A stretch of DNA of 64,000 nucleotides from Chaenocephalus aceratus. Its lineage: Eukaryota; Chordata; Actinopteri; Perciformes; Channichthyidae. The notes under the pieces are model-generated. The model searched no databases. It was given only the letters and a program-made list of their open reading frames with translations, and was not told the origin of the DNA. The stretch's first letter is position 1; each line of letters opens with the position of its first letter. Of the stretch, positions 23,994 through 35,511 are shown piece by piece. Made by a program: the position numbers and the translations under genes. The stretch covers positions 62,001 through 126,000 of the forward strand of contig JAMFTG010000271.1 in the NCBI GenBank assembly GCA_023974075.1, written 5' to 3'.

Positions 23994-24139
23994 TGCCGTC
24001 TCGCCTGCCGTCTCGCCTGCCGTCTCGCCTGCCGTCTCGCCTGCCGTCTCGCCTGCCGTCTCGCCTGCCGTCTCGCCTGCCGTCTCGCCTGCCGTCTCGC
24101 CTGCCGTCTCGCCTGCCGTCTCGCCTGCCGTCTCGCCTG
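23994..24139. repeat. 12-bp GC-rich minisatellite, about 12 units
   Basis: TGCCGTCTCGCC is repeated about 12 times almost without change, with two CpGs per unit. As 12 is a multiple of 3 and the unit lacks stops, several frames on both strands are open (AVSP, AGET, RRDG and RRQA repeats). These are artefacts of the unit, not proteins. Confidence 0.95.
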
Positions 24140-24532
24140 TTCCGGATAAACACATACACTTTGCTGATGTGATTCAAGCGTAGGGAGGCAGAGGAGGAAG
24201 AAATAGGTTGAGGGAGGTCTCCACGGTGGGGGGTGGGGTGGCGAGGGAAACATAGCCCACACACAGCCTCCTCCTGTTGTTCTTTCTCCACGTTTGGAGC
24301 TCAGAAAATACTTCACCCAGTGGCTGGGTAGCAGCTGTGTTTCCTGCAGTATCAACTCCCAGTGCTAGAGATGGTAAAATACATGATATAATTCATATAA
24401 AACATAATTCACTACTCTGTGACGGAAGGTAGTAAATCAATTAAATCACTTTACTGTTTCAAATCACATCTGCTTGGGAGTTTATTTGCAATTTCCATTC
24501 TGTCAGCTTTCTCTTTCATATAATATCTACCA
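24140..24532. other. Non-coding stretch
   Basis: Purine-rich then AT-rich; no gene seen. Confidence 0.4.
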
Positions 24533-24540
24533 GTATGGAC

Positions 24541-24989
24541 TAGGCCCCAGGGTGACCAGGTGGCAACACGCCACATGTGGGACACAGAGGACATTTTTGC
24601 GGGACAATGTGGGACATGTTACTGCGTTGCTAAGAGCTAGTTTAGATGAATATATATTTTGGTTGCAGGAGGAATGTATCCATAGATCGATATTTTCTTT
24701 ATGAGCCAGGTGTTTCTCATGAGTTTCGGGGGAAGCGTCGCTTCAACACATATTCACCTCCGTGCGCAATAAAAAACTAAATTCTGGCAAATCTGACAAT
24801 AACTCTCTGGGAATCGCCCTCCACCGGCTACACCCGTACGTAAATACATTTCTCTGTTGATTGATTGACACAACTAATGGTGATGATAGCCCTTTCTACA
24901 CACCTTTGGATAAAAGCGTTGTTTTAGACGGGCGACTGTCAATCAAATGCGGGACATCGGCTACATTTGTGGGACACCTGGTCACCCTA
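24541..24989. mobile_element. Non-autonomous hAT-like element, TAGGGTGACCAGG type
   Basis: The right terminus on the complement is TAGGGTGACCAGGTGTCC; the left is TAGGCCCCAGGGTGACCAGG, the same with about five extra bases. GTATGGAC is duplicated exactly at 24533-24540 and 24990-24997. The ends share GTGGGACA blocks. The 449-bp element encodes nothing. Confidence 0.88.
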
Positions 24990-24997
24990 GTATGGAC

Positions 24998-25346
24998 CAG
25001 GATGTGCATTAATGTCATGCAACTATGTCATTAACCTGAGCTCACATTTAGCCTCAGAAATATTCTGCTCGTCATCCTCCGTCTTCTCCACTGTTCTATT
25101 GTCGATATCTGATGTGCCCTTGTTGGCAACCACTTTTGCTGATGAGCCGTGGATTTGAATATTAGCACAACAAATCAGTCTGAGCTGGCGAAACACATCT
25201 ACACTGCTTATTACATTTGCAAAAACAAAGACATCTTTTCAGTCTTATCTCATTTGCTGCATCTGTGGCGGAAAACCCGCTCTGATCTGACACAACTGAC
25301 AAACTACACATGTGATCAGTGTTGCAGAAAGTCATTTTAAGAGATA
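24998..25346. other. Non-coding stretch
   Basis: No supported feature. Confidence 0.4.
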
Positions 25347-25354
25347 GTGTATTG

Positions 25355-25896
25355 CAGTGATTCTCAAATGGGGGTACGCGGACCCCTAGGGGTACGTTGG
25401 TGTACTGCAGGGGGTACGTGAGATTTAAAAAAAAAAATACAAAAAAGTTAATAAAAAAAATACCATGCATGATTAGAAAAATAATCTTAGTACAATAAGT
25501 TAAATAGAAAACATAATTGTATATAAAATATTCCTAGAACCACCAAGGGGGTCCTCATATGAAGTCAAATGTGTGTATTGTATTTTATAGTTTTGCATAA
25601 TATATAATTGTGTTCATTGGTTTGTTAAACGGATATTACTTCAGTTGAAAAACTCCTTGGAAAAATCAGTTTACATTTTTTTTCATTATGTTATTTTTAT
25701 GCATAAAATGAAAATATCCTTAGTTTGTTGTAATGCATGCATGAAGGAGGTAATACATCACACACTGAGGCAACATCACTATATTGGAATTATTTGTATA
25801 GGCTTTTCCGATCAAAAATGTTCGGGGTAGGTCAGGCGGTACACGGCTGAGAAAATGTTTCAAAGGGGGTACATTACTGAAGTTTGAGAAGCCCTG
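25355..25896. mobile_element. Non-autonomous hAT, CAGTGGTTCTCAAA family, copy 2
   Basis: The left end CAGTGATTCTCAAATGGGGG pairs with the right end, complement CAGGGCTTCTCAAACTTC. The 8-bp duplication GTGTATTG (25347-25354 and 25897-25904) is exact. The left 90 bp closely match copy 1 at 11606. Confidence 0.93.
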
Positions 25897-25904
25897 GTGT
25901 ATTG

Positions 25905-26185
25905 AATGCTAGCGGCTACACAATTGTAATGTGTCAATGTTATTCTGTCACAAGGCGCTTTAGTTTGTATTACTATCAAAGCAAGTATTATTTTTGTTAT
26001 CATGTGCTTCTCCTTCTCAAATCATATAACTGGAAATAAGTGTAAGTGTAACTAAACAGAGTAATATCAAGAAGTAAACAACCTCAGAAACTTGTTGTAA
26101 AACGATCAGACGATGCATGTAGCAATCATAAGTCTGCTGTAATACATTAACACACAGGAATACAATATCTAGTGGAGGAGCAACC
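25905..26185. other. Short non-coding spacer
   Basis: No feature recognised. Confidence 0.4.
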
Positions 26186-26880
26186 CATTCATTTATTTAA
26201 AAGGATCCCCATTAGCTGAACCCAATGGCCCCAGCTAATCTTCCTGGGGTCATAAATCAAGTATTCATCAAACACTACTATATGCAGTATTACAGTTGTG
26301 TTACACTATGTTCATGTTAACCTCTAATTGTGGTGCATTAAGAAAGAGGTCGATCCACTTTTCCCCAACCATCCTACTGTTGTACATTAAATTACATCAT
26401 CTTTAACTCATTCATTTTTTAGAATCAGTGTATGAGATAGCCTGCGACATTCCCAAGAGAACCAGACATTATACATGACCAACACTGGATTATTGATCAG
26501 CTGCTCTATGCATTTCCTGTAGGATTGTAAAGGGGGCAGCTATTCCAATTATTCATGTCTCAAAAAATAGATTTCGAAGGCATTAGTTGTTGAGCTATGC
26601 AACCTGATACATGCTATTCTAGTGGAATAACTGAGTGAAAATGTGGGGTTAGTGGAATACATGTCATTGCTAAAATATGTAACTGTGCTTAAGGCAAGCC
26701 TTTTCTCTACCATAAGAGTTTACGATGCAGGCCGTCTGTGCTTGTTCCTATGAGGCTTTGTAAGACTTGTAGTCTTGCAGCTCTGCTCGAGGCAATTTGT
26801 AGTTTCCTCAGGACACTTTTTTATGCAATGGACCATACAGGTGAGTCCAGGTGGCTTAAAAATAAAGATTTAATACGTTT
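26186..26880 (-). mobile_element. Degenerate LINE relic with GGATCCCCATTAGCTG tail
   Basis: On the minus strand the 3' region reads GACCCCAGGAAGATTAGCTG and ends AGCTAATGGGGATCC, a tail common to some fish LINEs. Upstream, near 26720-26830, a minus-strand frame reads KSVLRKLQIASSRAARLQV, which resembles the conserved QNRAAR region of LINE reverse-transcriptase C-termini. Many stops are present. Clade not assigned. Confidence 0.45.
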
Positions 26881-27005
26881 TACCGCTCACTATCCCCAGG
26901 GATTACATTTATGTTGCATAATGCTGCACCGCACAATTAAGTTTACCTAGTGTTACTTCCAGGGCATATAATACGACTTGATTTCCACAAACAAGACATT
27001 ATTTA

Positions 27006-27200
27006 AACCAACTAACCAACCAACTAACTAACCAACCAACCAACCAACCTACCAACCAATCAATCAATCAACCAATCAATCAACCAACCAATCAATCAAT
27101 CAATCAACCAACCAATCAATCGTACAAAATGTATTCATAGAGCACATTTCTTACACAAAAGGCAACACAAAGTGCTTCACAAATAAAACTAAAACAAACT
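27006..27200 (-). mobile_element. LINE 3' end with ATTG-type tandem tail
   Basis: The minus strand reads AGCACTTTGTGTTGCCTTTT then AAATGTGCTCTATGAATAC and runs into (GATT/GGTT)n at 27006-27120. A stem followed by a short tandem tail is typical of L2-like LINE 3' ends, so the tetranucleotide run is probably the tail plus expansion. Confidence 0.55.
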
Positions 27201-27755
27201 ACACTCCCCCCTCCCCCTCCCAGGTAATATATACCAAGTACCACATAACTTTGTGATTCATTAAAAACAATTAACTCCAGTAGAAGTCAATACAAGTCCT
27301 TATGTGTCTGTATGAGCCACACCAGCCTTTCCTCTTGCATTGATTTACTCCATCAGAAATGTCGGAACAAGTCAGATTGAGTGTCCACATATAACCCATT
27401 GCACACCCATAACCACCAAAATAGACACACCAAAACAAAAGAGAACAATGTTAGGACAACTAAAACTGTCTTTCAAGTAACTCCAATCGAAAACAATTCC
27501 TATCCTTATATTTTGGGGAAGGGTCAAACACAGGACTTTTACTCAGGGACTTGACGTTAGTTGTGAAACAAAAAGCTGAGTCGCCAAAGTTATGTCATGT
27601 GACGCTGTGTTAGCGAGTCACATGGTGTTACTTCCATAGCTTATAGTCCATGGCTAACCCTAACCACTAGCTATTCCTAAACAACATCTTCTTTCCAAAC
27701 CTTACCAAGTACGTGTATTGTCTAAACCTAACCGTGTTAGACATGTGGCACTTGG
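27201..27755. other. Non-coding stretch
   Basis: No supported gene or element. Confidence 0.4.
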
Positions 27756-27756
27756 G

Positions 27757-27834
27757 ATGGATGGATAGATATATAGATGGATGGATGGATAAATAGATAT
27801 ATAGATAGATAGATAGATAGATATATAATAATAA
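27757..27834. repeat. GATA/GGAT microsatellite, left of L2
   Basis: GGAT and GATA runs border the 3' end of the L2. A similar run borders its 5' end at 30977-31075, suggesting the L2 inserted into a pre-existing GATA array. Confidence 0.85.
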
Positions 27835-28259
27835 TAATAACTTCAATTTATATAGCGCCTTTCATAACCTCAAGGTCACTTTACAAAGAAACATACAAGG
27901 ACAATACATAAAACAGGGGGCAGAAATGGAAGTGTAAGTGGGGGGGGGGGGGGGGGAGTGAGTTATTGTTGGAACGCGATGTTGAACAGATGAGTTTTAA
28001 GGGTTGATTTGAAGATGTTGAGAGAAGGGGCGTTGCGGATTTCTGCAGGGAGGGAGTTCCAGAGGGTGGGGGCAGCGACACTGAAGGCACGGTCCCCGAA
28101 GGTGCGGAGGCGTGAATGGGGAATGGAGAGCAGGTCAGTGTCTGATGATCGAAGGGTGCGGGACGGGATGTATGGGTGGAGGAGATATGTGAGGTACTGA
28201 GGGGAGAGGGCATGGAGGGATTTGTAGGTGAGGAGGAGGAGTTTGGAGGTGATGCGGGT

Positions 28260-28384
28260 CTTGACCGGGAGCCAGTGGAGGTTGAAGAGAGTGGGGGTGA
28301 TGTGCTGCCAGGGTTCTCACACGCACCCAGCCCTGGCAGCACATCACCCCCACTCTCTTCAACCTCCACTGGCTCCCGGTCAAG
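28260..28384. repeat. 54-bp perfect inverted repeat with 17-bp loop
   Basis: Left arm 28260-28313 begins CTTGACCGGGAGCCAGTGG; right arm 28331-28384 is its exact complement ending CTGGCTCCCGGTCAAG. The arm is L2 coding sequence for the conserved HWLPV region. The loop TTCTCACACGCACCCAG is also L2 sequence but inverted relative to its surroundings, so the structure looks like a snap-back or template switch within the L2. Confidence 0.95.
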
Positions 28385-28559
28385 CTGAGTTCTGTATGTA
28401 CTGGAGCCGGTTCAGGGTTTTGCTGGGGACCCCTGACAGGAGTCCGTTATAATAGTCCAGGCGTGAGGTAATGAAACAATGTATCAGCTTCTCAGCAACA
28501 GAGTCGGACAGTGATGGCCGGAGTCTTGAAATATTTCTGAGGTGGAAGAAGGCTGATTT

Positions 28560-29300
28560 TTAAACGGATTTGATGTGGTTTTGAAATGATAGGGTGGAAT
28601 CCAAGACAACACCAAGGTTGTGGACCTGAGGGGATGGGGAGATGATGGAACCGTCGATGTTGAGGAGCAGATCTCCAACCTTCCCGAGCAGTGCCTTGAG
28701 GGCCACAACCATGAGCTCAGTTTTATCACTGTTTAGTTTGAGTAGGTTGGTGGCCATCCAGGTTTTAATTTCATGTGGGCAGTTGATTAGTGACTGAGGG
28801 GGGAGATGGGCAGAATGTTTTGTGCTGATGTACAGTTGGGTGTCGTCGGCATAGGAGTGGAAACAGAGACCATGGCTGCGGATGATATCACCAATCGGAA
28901 GGATGTATATTGTGAATAGAAGGGGACCGAGCACCGAGCCTTGGGGGACTCCACGGTTGACAGAGGCACAGGGGGAGCTGCAGCCAGCGTGTGTGACAAA
29001 CTGTGTCCGGTCCGAGAGGTATAACTGGAAGAAGGAGAGGGTGGAGTCAGTGAGGCCAAGGAGTTCAGACAGTCGGGTGAGGAGGATATTATGGGAGATG
29101 GTGTCAAAGGCTACAGAGAGGTCAAGGAGAATTAGTGTAGTGATGGAGCCTGAGTCAGCTGCGATGAGGAGGTCATTGGTGATTTTGATCAGGGCAGTCT
29201 CGGTGCTGTGGTGGGTCCGGTAGGCAGATTGAAAGGGTTCATAGAGCTCATGGTTGGACATGTGATGGTGGAGTTGGTCGGCGACTGCTCTTTCCAAGAT
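28560..29300 (-). pseudogene. L2 reverse transcriptase fragment
   Basis: This is about 247 codons of an L2-clade reverse transcriptase, the enzyme that copies LINE RNA at the nicked target. Family motifs in order: AYRTHHSTETALIKITNDL near the N-terminal part, LLDLSVAFDTISH (first catalytic Asp block), GVPQGSVLGPLLFTIYI, the active-site SYADDTQLYI, and LNSDKTELMVV followed by NLGVVLDSTLSFQNHI. The two Asp residues of YADD are intact. The reading frame ends at a stop at 28560 and continues only in other frames toward 27880. The seven residues before ILERA in the longer ORF belong to the inserted LTR-like element. No endonuclease domain remains. Confidence 0.92.
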
Positions 29301-30905
29301 TGTTAGGAACCTTACAGACACTTGGACTCAAACGCACAACTCAAAAGAAAGTTTGTTCAAATAGTCTTTACTTTTGGAAAAGTATAACGTTCAAACACAA
29401 AATCACTCCCAAGAGGCAAAACGTAGCAAAGCAAATTACAAACTAAATAAACTTGACTATACAAAATACAATAATCTCTTGGCGAGACAAGCTGGATCTC
29501 TAAATGGCACAAGGCACAAGACGAATTGGCACAGGACAAAGGGAGACAGTACTATTTATACATGAGGTAAGGGGAACAGGTGGAAACAATCAGGGGTGGG
29601 CAGACACTGGCTGAAGTTGAATAGTCCATTTAGCTTAGGAACCTTCCTAAAGGAGTGAAATGGCCCGGAAGTCCCTCAGTGGCAGCCATGATAAGTGCCG
29701 TTCGAATTCTCTAGAATGATGAGAATGATAGGAAAGGAGGTTTCAAACTTCCTTTATAACCTCCTTTAGCTTAGGAACCACTGGACCTCCCTAACCGACA
29801 GGAGAAGCGAAAATGCTGCCCCACAATGCCTTGCAGCCGCAGCATTTGCCGTCACTCAACAGTCGGCCGTTCACGGAAACAACCGATTATGAGGGAGAAA
29901 TGATATCATGAAAGTTACGGTGCTTATTAAGCATTTTAAAACGTAGGTGGTAAGTTGCCAAAGTGCTTGTTTTGAACGTTCATCAGTATTATAATCAAAA
30001 AGAGAAATATGAACGTTAGTTTTCACTGAAATGATCAAATAAAGTCAACATTTCAGTCTTTACTGAGCTGTGTGGGGTTTGTTCAACTTTTAGAAGATGT
30101 CTGAATGGTGATATACACAGTGATAGATGGTAAGGACTAACGTTTATAATAAATACATCTGTATTGATTTTAAGATCTTTAGTTTATACAATCATACGTA
30201 CAGTATTGGGATCATTGGTATTAATGTGAACCGGAGGGAGAGGGTGACGAGCATAAGTTTCACTTTCCTTTTTTATTTCAATTCCAACTTTGGTCCTGAA
30301 GAATATGTTTCTCTGTTGTCCCCGTTCATAAAGCAAAGCAGCAGCATCAGCGCACGGTGCAGAGTCTCTAGATGAGTTTACAGTAGTCCCTCATTCTTAT
30401 TGAACATCCATGTTGTAGTCCGCTGTATAGAAAACTGTGGTTTCCATAGTTTCCCCACAGCAGCAGACGCACACAATGACGTCCGCTGGCGCATCATAAA
30501 CACGTCGGATAGTGAAAGTGCATTCGGATTCTCTAAAGTACCGCAGTCTCTTCTCCTAAGTCCTTTTGAATTCTCCTGTCCACTATCCCTTAACCCCGTG
30601 ACGTTTCACTCAGAGGTCAAGGAATAGACGATAGGGTTAGAACTTAGGAGCTGATTTTTAAACTATCCGACTGCAGCCACTGACGATGGCGGGAAAACAC
30701 ACAAAGGGAGGAAGTAAGGGGACCTGAAATGAGACCAGAGGTAAGTACAAAATAAAACAGGAAGTGCAATGACAGGACTAGACAGGTGAACAAAAAGACT
30801 TGACTAAACATAAATCTACCCTGGGCTATGAACTAAACGTGAAACAATAACATGAACCTGATTAACATGACATGAACAATTTAGCAGACATGACGGGATG
30901 TTACA
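29301..30905 (-). mobile_element. LTR-like (TG...CA) element inserted in L2, itself interrupted
   Basis: On the minus strand the element runs from TGTAACATCCCGTCATGTC to GTAAGGTTCCTAACA, so it has the TG...CA ends of an LTR. Flanks AAGAT (29296-29300) and AATAT (30906-30910) fit a 5-bp target duplication with one change. Removing it and one flank restores the L2 frame (SK then ILERA). Without the 1,068-bp MITE inside it is about 537 bp, with TTTTGTATAGTC and AAGTAAAGAC blocks but no gene, so it resembles a solo LTR. A diverged plus-strand relative lies at 787-1660. Confidence 0.75.
29610..30677. mobile_element. 1,068-bp MITE-like element inside the LTR-like element
   Basis: Comparison with 787-1660 shows host sequence GGGCAGAC..CTGATG interrupted here. 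CACTG is duplicated at 29605-29609 and 30678-30682. Ends are imperfect inverted repeats: GCTGAAGTTGAATAGTCC on the left and GCTGCAGTCGGATAGTTT on the complement at the right, 13 of the first 16 matching. Internal TTTAGCTTAGGAACC is repeated near the left end. The superfamily is not resolved, and no transposase is visible. Confidence 0.78.
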
Positions 30906-30976
30906 AATATTTTACTAAGGAAAGGAAGGTTGGAGATTGGCTGGTAGTTGTTGAGGTCAGTTGGGTCAAGTCCGGT

Positions 30977-31075
30977 CTATATAGATAGATAGATATATAG
31001 ATAGATATATATATAGATAGATATATAGAGATGGATGGATGGATGGATAGATGGATGGATATATAGATGGATAGA
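30977..31075. repeat. GATA/GGAT microsatellite, right of L2
   Basis: Runs of TAGA, TATA and GGAT continue directly from the truncated 5' end of the L2. Confidence 0.9.
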
Positions 31076-31079
31076 TCTA

Positions 31080-34000
31080 CCCAACGAGTAAAACATGATG
31101 AGTTGGGATGAGATTATGTTGCAGTGCCAGGAAAGTAAGTGTGTGTAGAGGTCATGGTGGTGAATGGGTAGCAGCACATCTGTCTTTATGATGCATTGTC
31201 TGGCAATCACGTTAATTAGATATCATAAAAGCAACTTTTCATTTGCAATCTTTTTTTAGTAATTATACCATTGCTGTAATAAAATCTCAAACAATTAACA
31301 TTTAAGCTTTTGTGTTGCTTAATAGCCATCCACCATGTGTGGACGCTGTGAGTTTAGCTTTGTTTCCATCGGCAGGTGTAATCCTCTTTGTTGTTAATGT
31401 GACTAAAACGTCCCTGGTGATCCGATCTTCAGTGCGTCCCGGGTGGCTTTACGCACAATGCAATGACAATGTGATCATTCACCCAGATAAGTGTCAATAG
31501 CAGGTGGATAGTGGGTTAAAGAGTCCCCATGGGTCCTCTCTGTGGTGCAAACATACTGTATAGTTTTCATCTGGAAGGGAAAGTAACAGGACAAACACGT
31601 CTGCAGGCGAAACAGCAGCCATCATGAGCAAGTAGTTCGGAAAGTTTTGCGGTATGCATCTTTATTAACTAGTATCACAGGAACGATCATCATCCTGAGG
31701 ACTTCATTACCCAGATGTCAATCCGCTGAGATATCAGCCAGTAGCTACCATCAGTAGTCCCACCACACACACACATCACTGCTACCCTTCATGCTGGGCC
31801 TTGGTAGTTAATGTGATGTATTTGACTTTTTGGAGGCATTAGCCATGTATCAGTAGAAGCAGAGGCCGTTTATTACAAGACTGACAGATGAGAGTTGGGT
31901 GGCACGGAGCCCGGCAAATACACATCACCGCTATCAGCCATTCACGTCCTTGGTCCATCACTTTTTCAGGAGGGAAGGAGGAAAGGATGGTGGGAGGAAG
32001 AGGAGGAGACATGAAGAGATCCAGAGGGAGGAGGGGTGCTGAAATGAAGGAGAGTGATCTGAATGGAAAGGAGGAGGGAGTGTGTAAGGAGATGTCAAAG
32101 AGAACAGCAACGAGTGCATGACGGATGACGGCTGGGATGAACAGAGAATTGAAGAAATGCTAAAAAGTGGGAGGATAATATAGAAGGTGGGGTTGAAAAC
32201 AATACGAAATAGCACGTCAGAGGTGTGGGCCAGACAACGATGATAAATTATAACACATTCAATGGATAAACACATATAATCTGATTGTTTTAAGCATTGA
32301 TTACCGTCTTTGAAGCAGCTCTATACATACAGTACACACTTTGAATAGTGTCATGTTTTGCATTTAAATAGCAGACAAAGGCGGTATTATACTTCAACTG
32401 CATATCGAAATGGAAATGGGGTGCTGAGCATTCCCTGGGAGTGGAAGTGAGAAGGCTCTCCTGCAGTTGGATCTGCCGACAACAGGAAGGGAATAAAGCA
32501 GGACGCTCCCTGTGGGAAGTAATTAGTATGGACAGTTTTTGCTGTTGACAACGCTGGCTTGGCTTTCTGATCTCCCCTTTTTCTCTTGCTGTCTTGGGAA
32601 AACATTTCAGTGTCAATTTCATATTTTCTTTTCCTGGTGTAAAGGTTCCATTGTTTTCTGTGTACTTAGGAAGTTATACAAGCCGGCAACCTTTCAGCAC
32701 CAATAAAAAACACGGTAGAATTTATGAAAGCGTTCCAACAATAGTTCACAATTGTTGCAAAGATAACTATTTGGTGATTTTTCATGCGAGCACTCACTGT
32801 CTGGAGAGACTTGTCCTGATAAAGTGTTTTGTTAAATATCACGGTTGTATTTAAGGTTTAAAAATATTGTTAATCCCGCTATTGCAAGAACTGTTACTTG
32901 GACGTTTAACAAATACGTTTTTAAAGTAAATACTTCTTGCAAAAATTATTTTTCATGTCAAAGTAGACCTCCTCTTTTCACCAGAACATGTTTCCTATGC
33001 CATAGGGTTGCCATATTGCAAAACCATGCAATCGAGGGCTAATATTGAGTCCTAATTTAGAGAGAGAGATTGGACATGTCTGAATGTCACCCGATTGACG
33101 TGTCTCTAACATGTGCTTTGTTCTATTTGACTTTAATGACTCCCACAATGATGACGTGGGTGGTGGAGAATGTGGAACTTGTATCAGATTGTGTTATGGA
33201 TCATGTATTATATAACTAGATGTGTTATACAAGCACCACTCATATTGTCTAATACTATCTTAAAATCCTTGTTCTGGTATATTTTCCTTATTTTCTAACT
33301 TGTTTTTAGGAAATAAGTAACAAAAAAAAAAGCTTTTTGTGTGTTCCAACCGGTGGGATATATTTAAGTAGCGATAAGGAGTCGAAGAACGTCAAAGCTG
33401 ACCTTGTTGTTCATCTGCCTTTGACTTTTGACCTCCTCCTCTGTGTATCGATCCATTTGCGGCGCCTTCCATTGTCTTTAGGGAATACCAACATACGTTC
33501 AGGCATGTTGATTCAGACCAGAGAAACGAACATGATGACACGGTATGAAGGTTGAAACCTTGTTGCCCTTGTTTTCAAGACAAGATTTTTCCTGGAAACA
33601 TTTTGCAAAAGAACTGTCCGTGCAGGCAGCAGTTATGAAGACGTTATTGCATAAAGAGTCCATTTTACAGACGGATTAAAGACTGTAGACCAAGACAACA
33701 GGATAGAGGATACAGCACACTCTTGATCACTTGTTACAATGATGAACTTCCACAGATTGAAATGATACTAACAAAGTGGGAGACAGCTGGCTGGATTCCT
33801 TTCCTTTCTTTTTACTCCACTGCTGCCCCCAGTAACATGTTGAACTAGAATGCCCCTTAGCGAGCGCATATCTTCTTCGAGGCCAAGAGTGCATGCACAT
33901 GCTTCTCGTGTGTTTCAATTGGGGAGTTGACACTCTTCAGACTTCTGTGTTTTCATGAACTTCTAGTTGTAATGTGGAAACAACGATAACTCTACAAGGA

Positions 34001-34862
34001 TGGGTTGTATTTTATTGCGTGAGTGTTTAAACAAGGCATTGATATCTGTTTCCGAGTCTTTGTTTTGACCTCCGTAACATCCAACACCCCATGAATGCCC
34101 TTTCTCACAAATGCTTCTTTTGTGTATCCTTCTCTTGATTCGTATCCGTTACAAAATGGGTTCTTCCATGACTAATACTTCGCCCTTCTACCAAGTCTTA
34201 TGAGAATATATAGAGTTGTTTGTAATCCTTCTGACAATCAAATGGACACACAGACAAACCAAGCCAAAAACATAACCTACTTGGGGCCGTACGAAATTCA
34301 AAGATGATGCTGTTGTAAAATGCTGTGTAATTTATATCCAGAACACAGCAAGATGGTGCATGTGGTTTTGAATCAGGTCGCATTTTGATGACTTATTGAA
34401 TGGTCTTCTGTAAATGTATTCATTTCACAGTGCTCACAGCTAATATCAGTTTAAGGCAGCTACAGTAACAAGGTGGAAGCAAGTAGATCAAACTGCGGTA
34501 TCGTTGTACCCCCTAATTGTGCCATTAAATGCAGCAACATCTATCCTACTATGCCTTCAATTATCGGGCTTCTTCAAACTGGGGTTAGGGTTAGAGCTTA
34601 TTTCTCGATGGTGCCGTTAATGTAAAGACTTAAACAGGCATGTCCACTCTACGAGGTGCAGATTCAACATATTGATTTCTTAGACACATGGTTGCCAATG
34701 CCTTTAGTTGTATTTGCGCTATGGACAAACCACAAATAGGAGAGGTCCCAGAGAAATATTCCTATAGTGACCTTCCCCTCGTGTTTTCTCAGCCCACCTA
34801 AAGCAAATCAGAAGGTCAGCCTGACTACAACAAGATGTACAGTATCTGTGACTGGATGTAAG
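31080..34862. other. 3.8 kb of non-coding DNA without recognised repeats
   Basis: No supported gene, RNA or element terminus. A purine-rich stretch at 31970-32130 opens a long frame rich in Glu, Lys and Arg, and its complement opens another; both reflect composition. Short overlapping ORFs at 32290-32622 and 32594-32854 have no domain. This is one of the longest repeat-poor blocks of the window. Confidence 0.45.
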
Positions 34863-35085
34863 GTTTAGACCAGGGGTAGCCAACACGGTGCCCGCGGGCA
34901 CTTAGTCGCCCGCAGGGGCAACGTGAGTCGCTCGCCAAGCAAATCCAAAATGCATAAAATACACAAAACAAAAAAGGAAATGTAATTAAAAGAATCTACC
35001 CTAACGAAACCTACATCATAGCGAACTCTATCTACTTACTACAACTCTATATCTATGTAACACCCCTCCCCCCCACCCCCACAAT

Positions 35086-35163
35086 GAATATCGCTATATT
35101 TGCTTGATTTGCGGGACCAGCGTTGCAGTCGGGAAGAAAAGCAATGTGGCACTTCATCGCTGA
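35086..35163 (+). pseudogene. hAT transposase N-terminal zinc-finger remnant
   Basis: In frame from about 35086 the sequence reads NEYRYICLICGTSVAVGKK and then SNVALHR before a stop TGA at 35161. The C-x2-C followed by a basic stretch and a His matches the first half of the BED-like finger found at the N-terminus of some hAT-family proteins, which binds the transposon ends. It ends before the second His. It lies inside the hAT at 34871-36083, which supports the assignment. Confidence 0.55.
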
Positions 35164-35347
35164 TTTCCCTTCTGGCAGAATCTACACAACACATCAGCCC
35201 CTTTGAACAGCTATCGTGCAGCCTATACATACATATGAGGGGCAGAGTTTTACTCTGTGTGTTGCAACTTGCATATATTTATTGCAACTTGACGCAGACA
35301 CACGCATGGCGTAATTTCCACTGGGGACAAGGGGGACATGTCTCCCG

Positions 35348-35511
<164 letters not shown>

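Larger units (their letters stand above)
27835..30976 (-). mobile_element. 5'-truncated L2 LINE, interrupted by an LTR-like element
   Basis: The minus-strand 3' end reads GTAAAGTGACCTTGAGGTTA, AAAGGCGCTATATAAATTG and then (ATT)n, a classic L2-type terminus. Reverse-transcriptase sequence follows upstream to about 30976, where the frame reads GLDPTDLNNYQPISNLPFL. The element is split at 29301-30905 by an LTR-like insertion exactly between FLSK and ILERA of the RT. A 17-G run lies at 27940-27956 in the 3' UTR. The copy is dead because of the insertion, stops and an inverted duplication. Confidence 0.92.

Noticed and set aside
23823..24355. AGET/RRDG/RRQA/AVSP repeat proteins
   Set aside because: Produced by the 12-bp minisatellite in every open frame.
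31888..32275. Glu/Lys/Arg-rich ORF and its Ser/Pro/Phe-rich complement
   Set aside because: Purine-rich low complexity explains both.
34575..34600. Interstitial telomere-like TTAGGG (also near 27650, 42700 and 57541)
   Set aside because: Only one or two units each; expected by chance.
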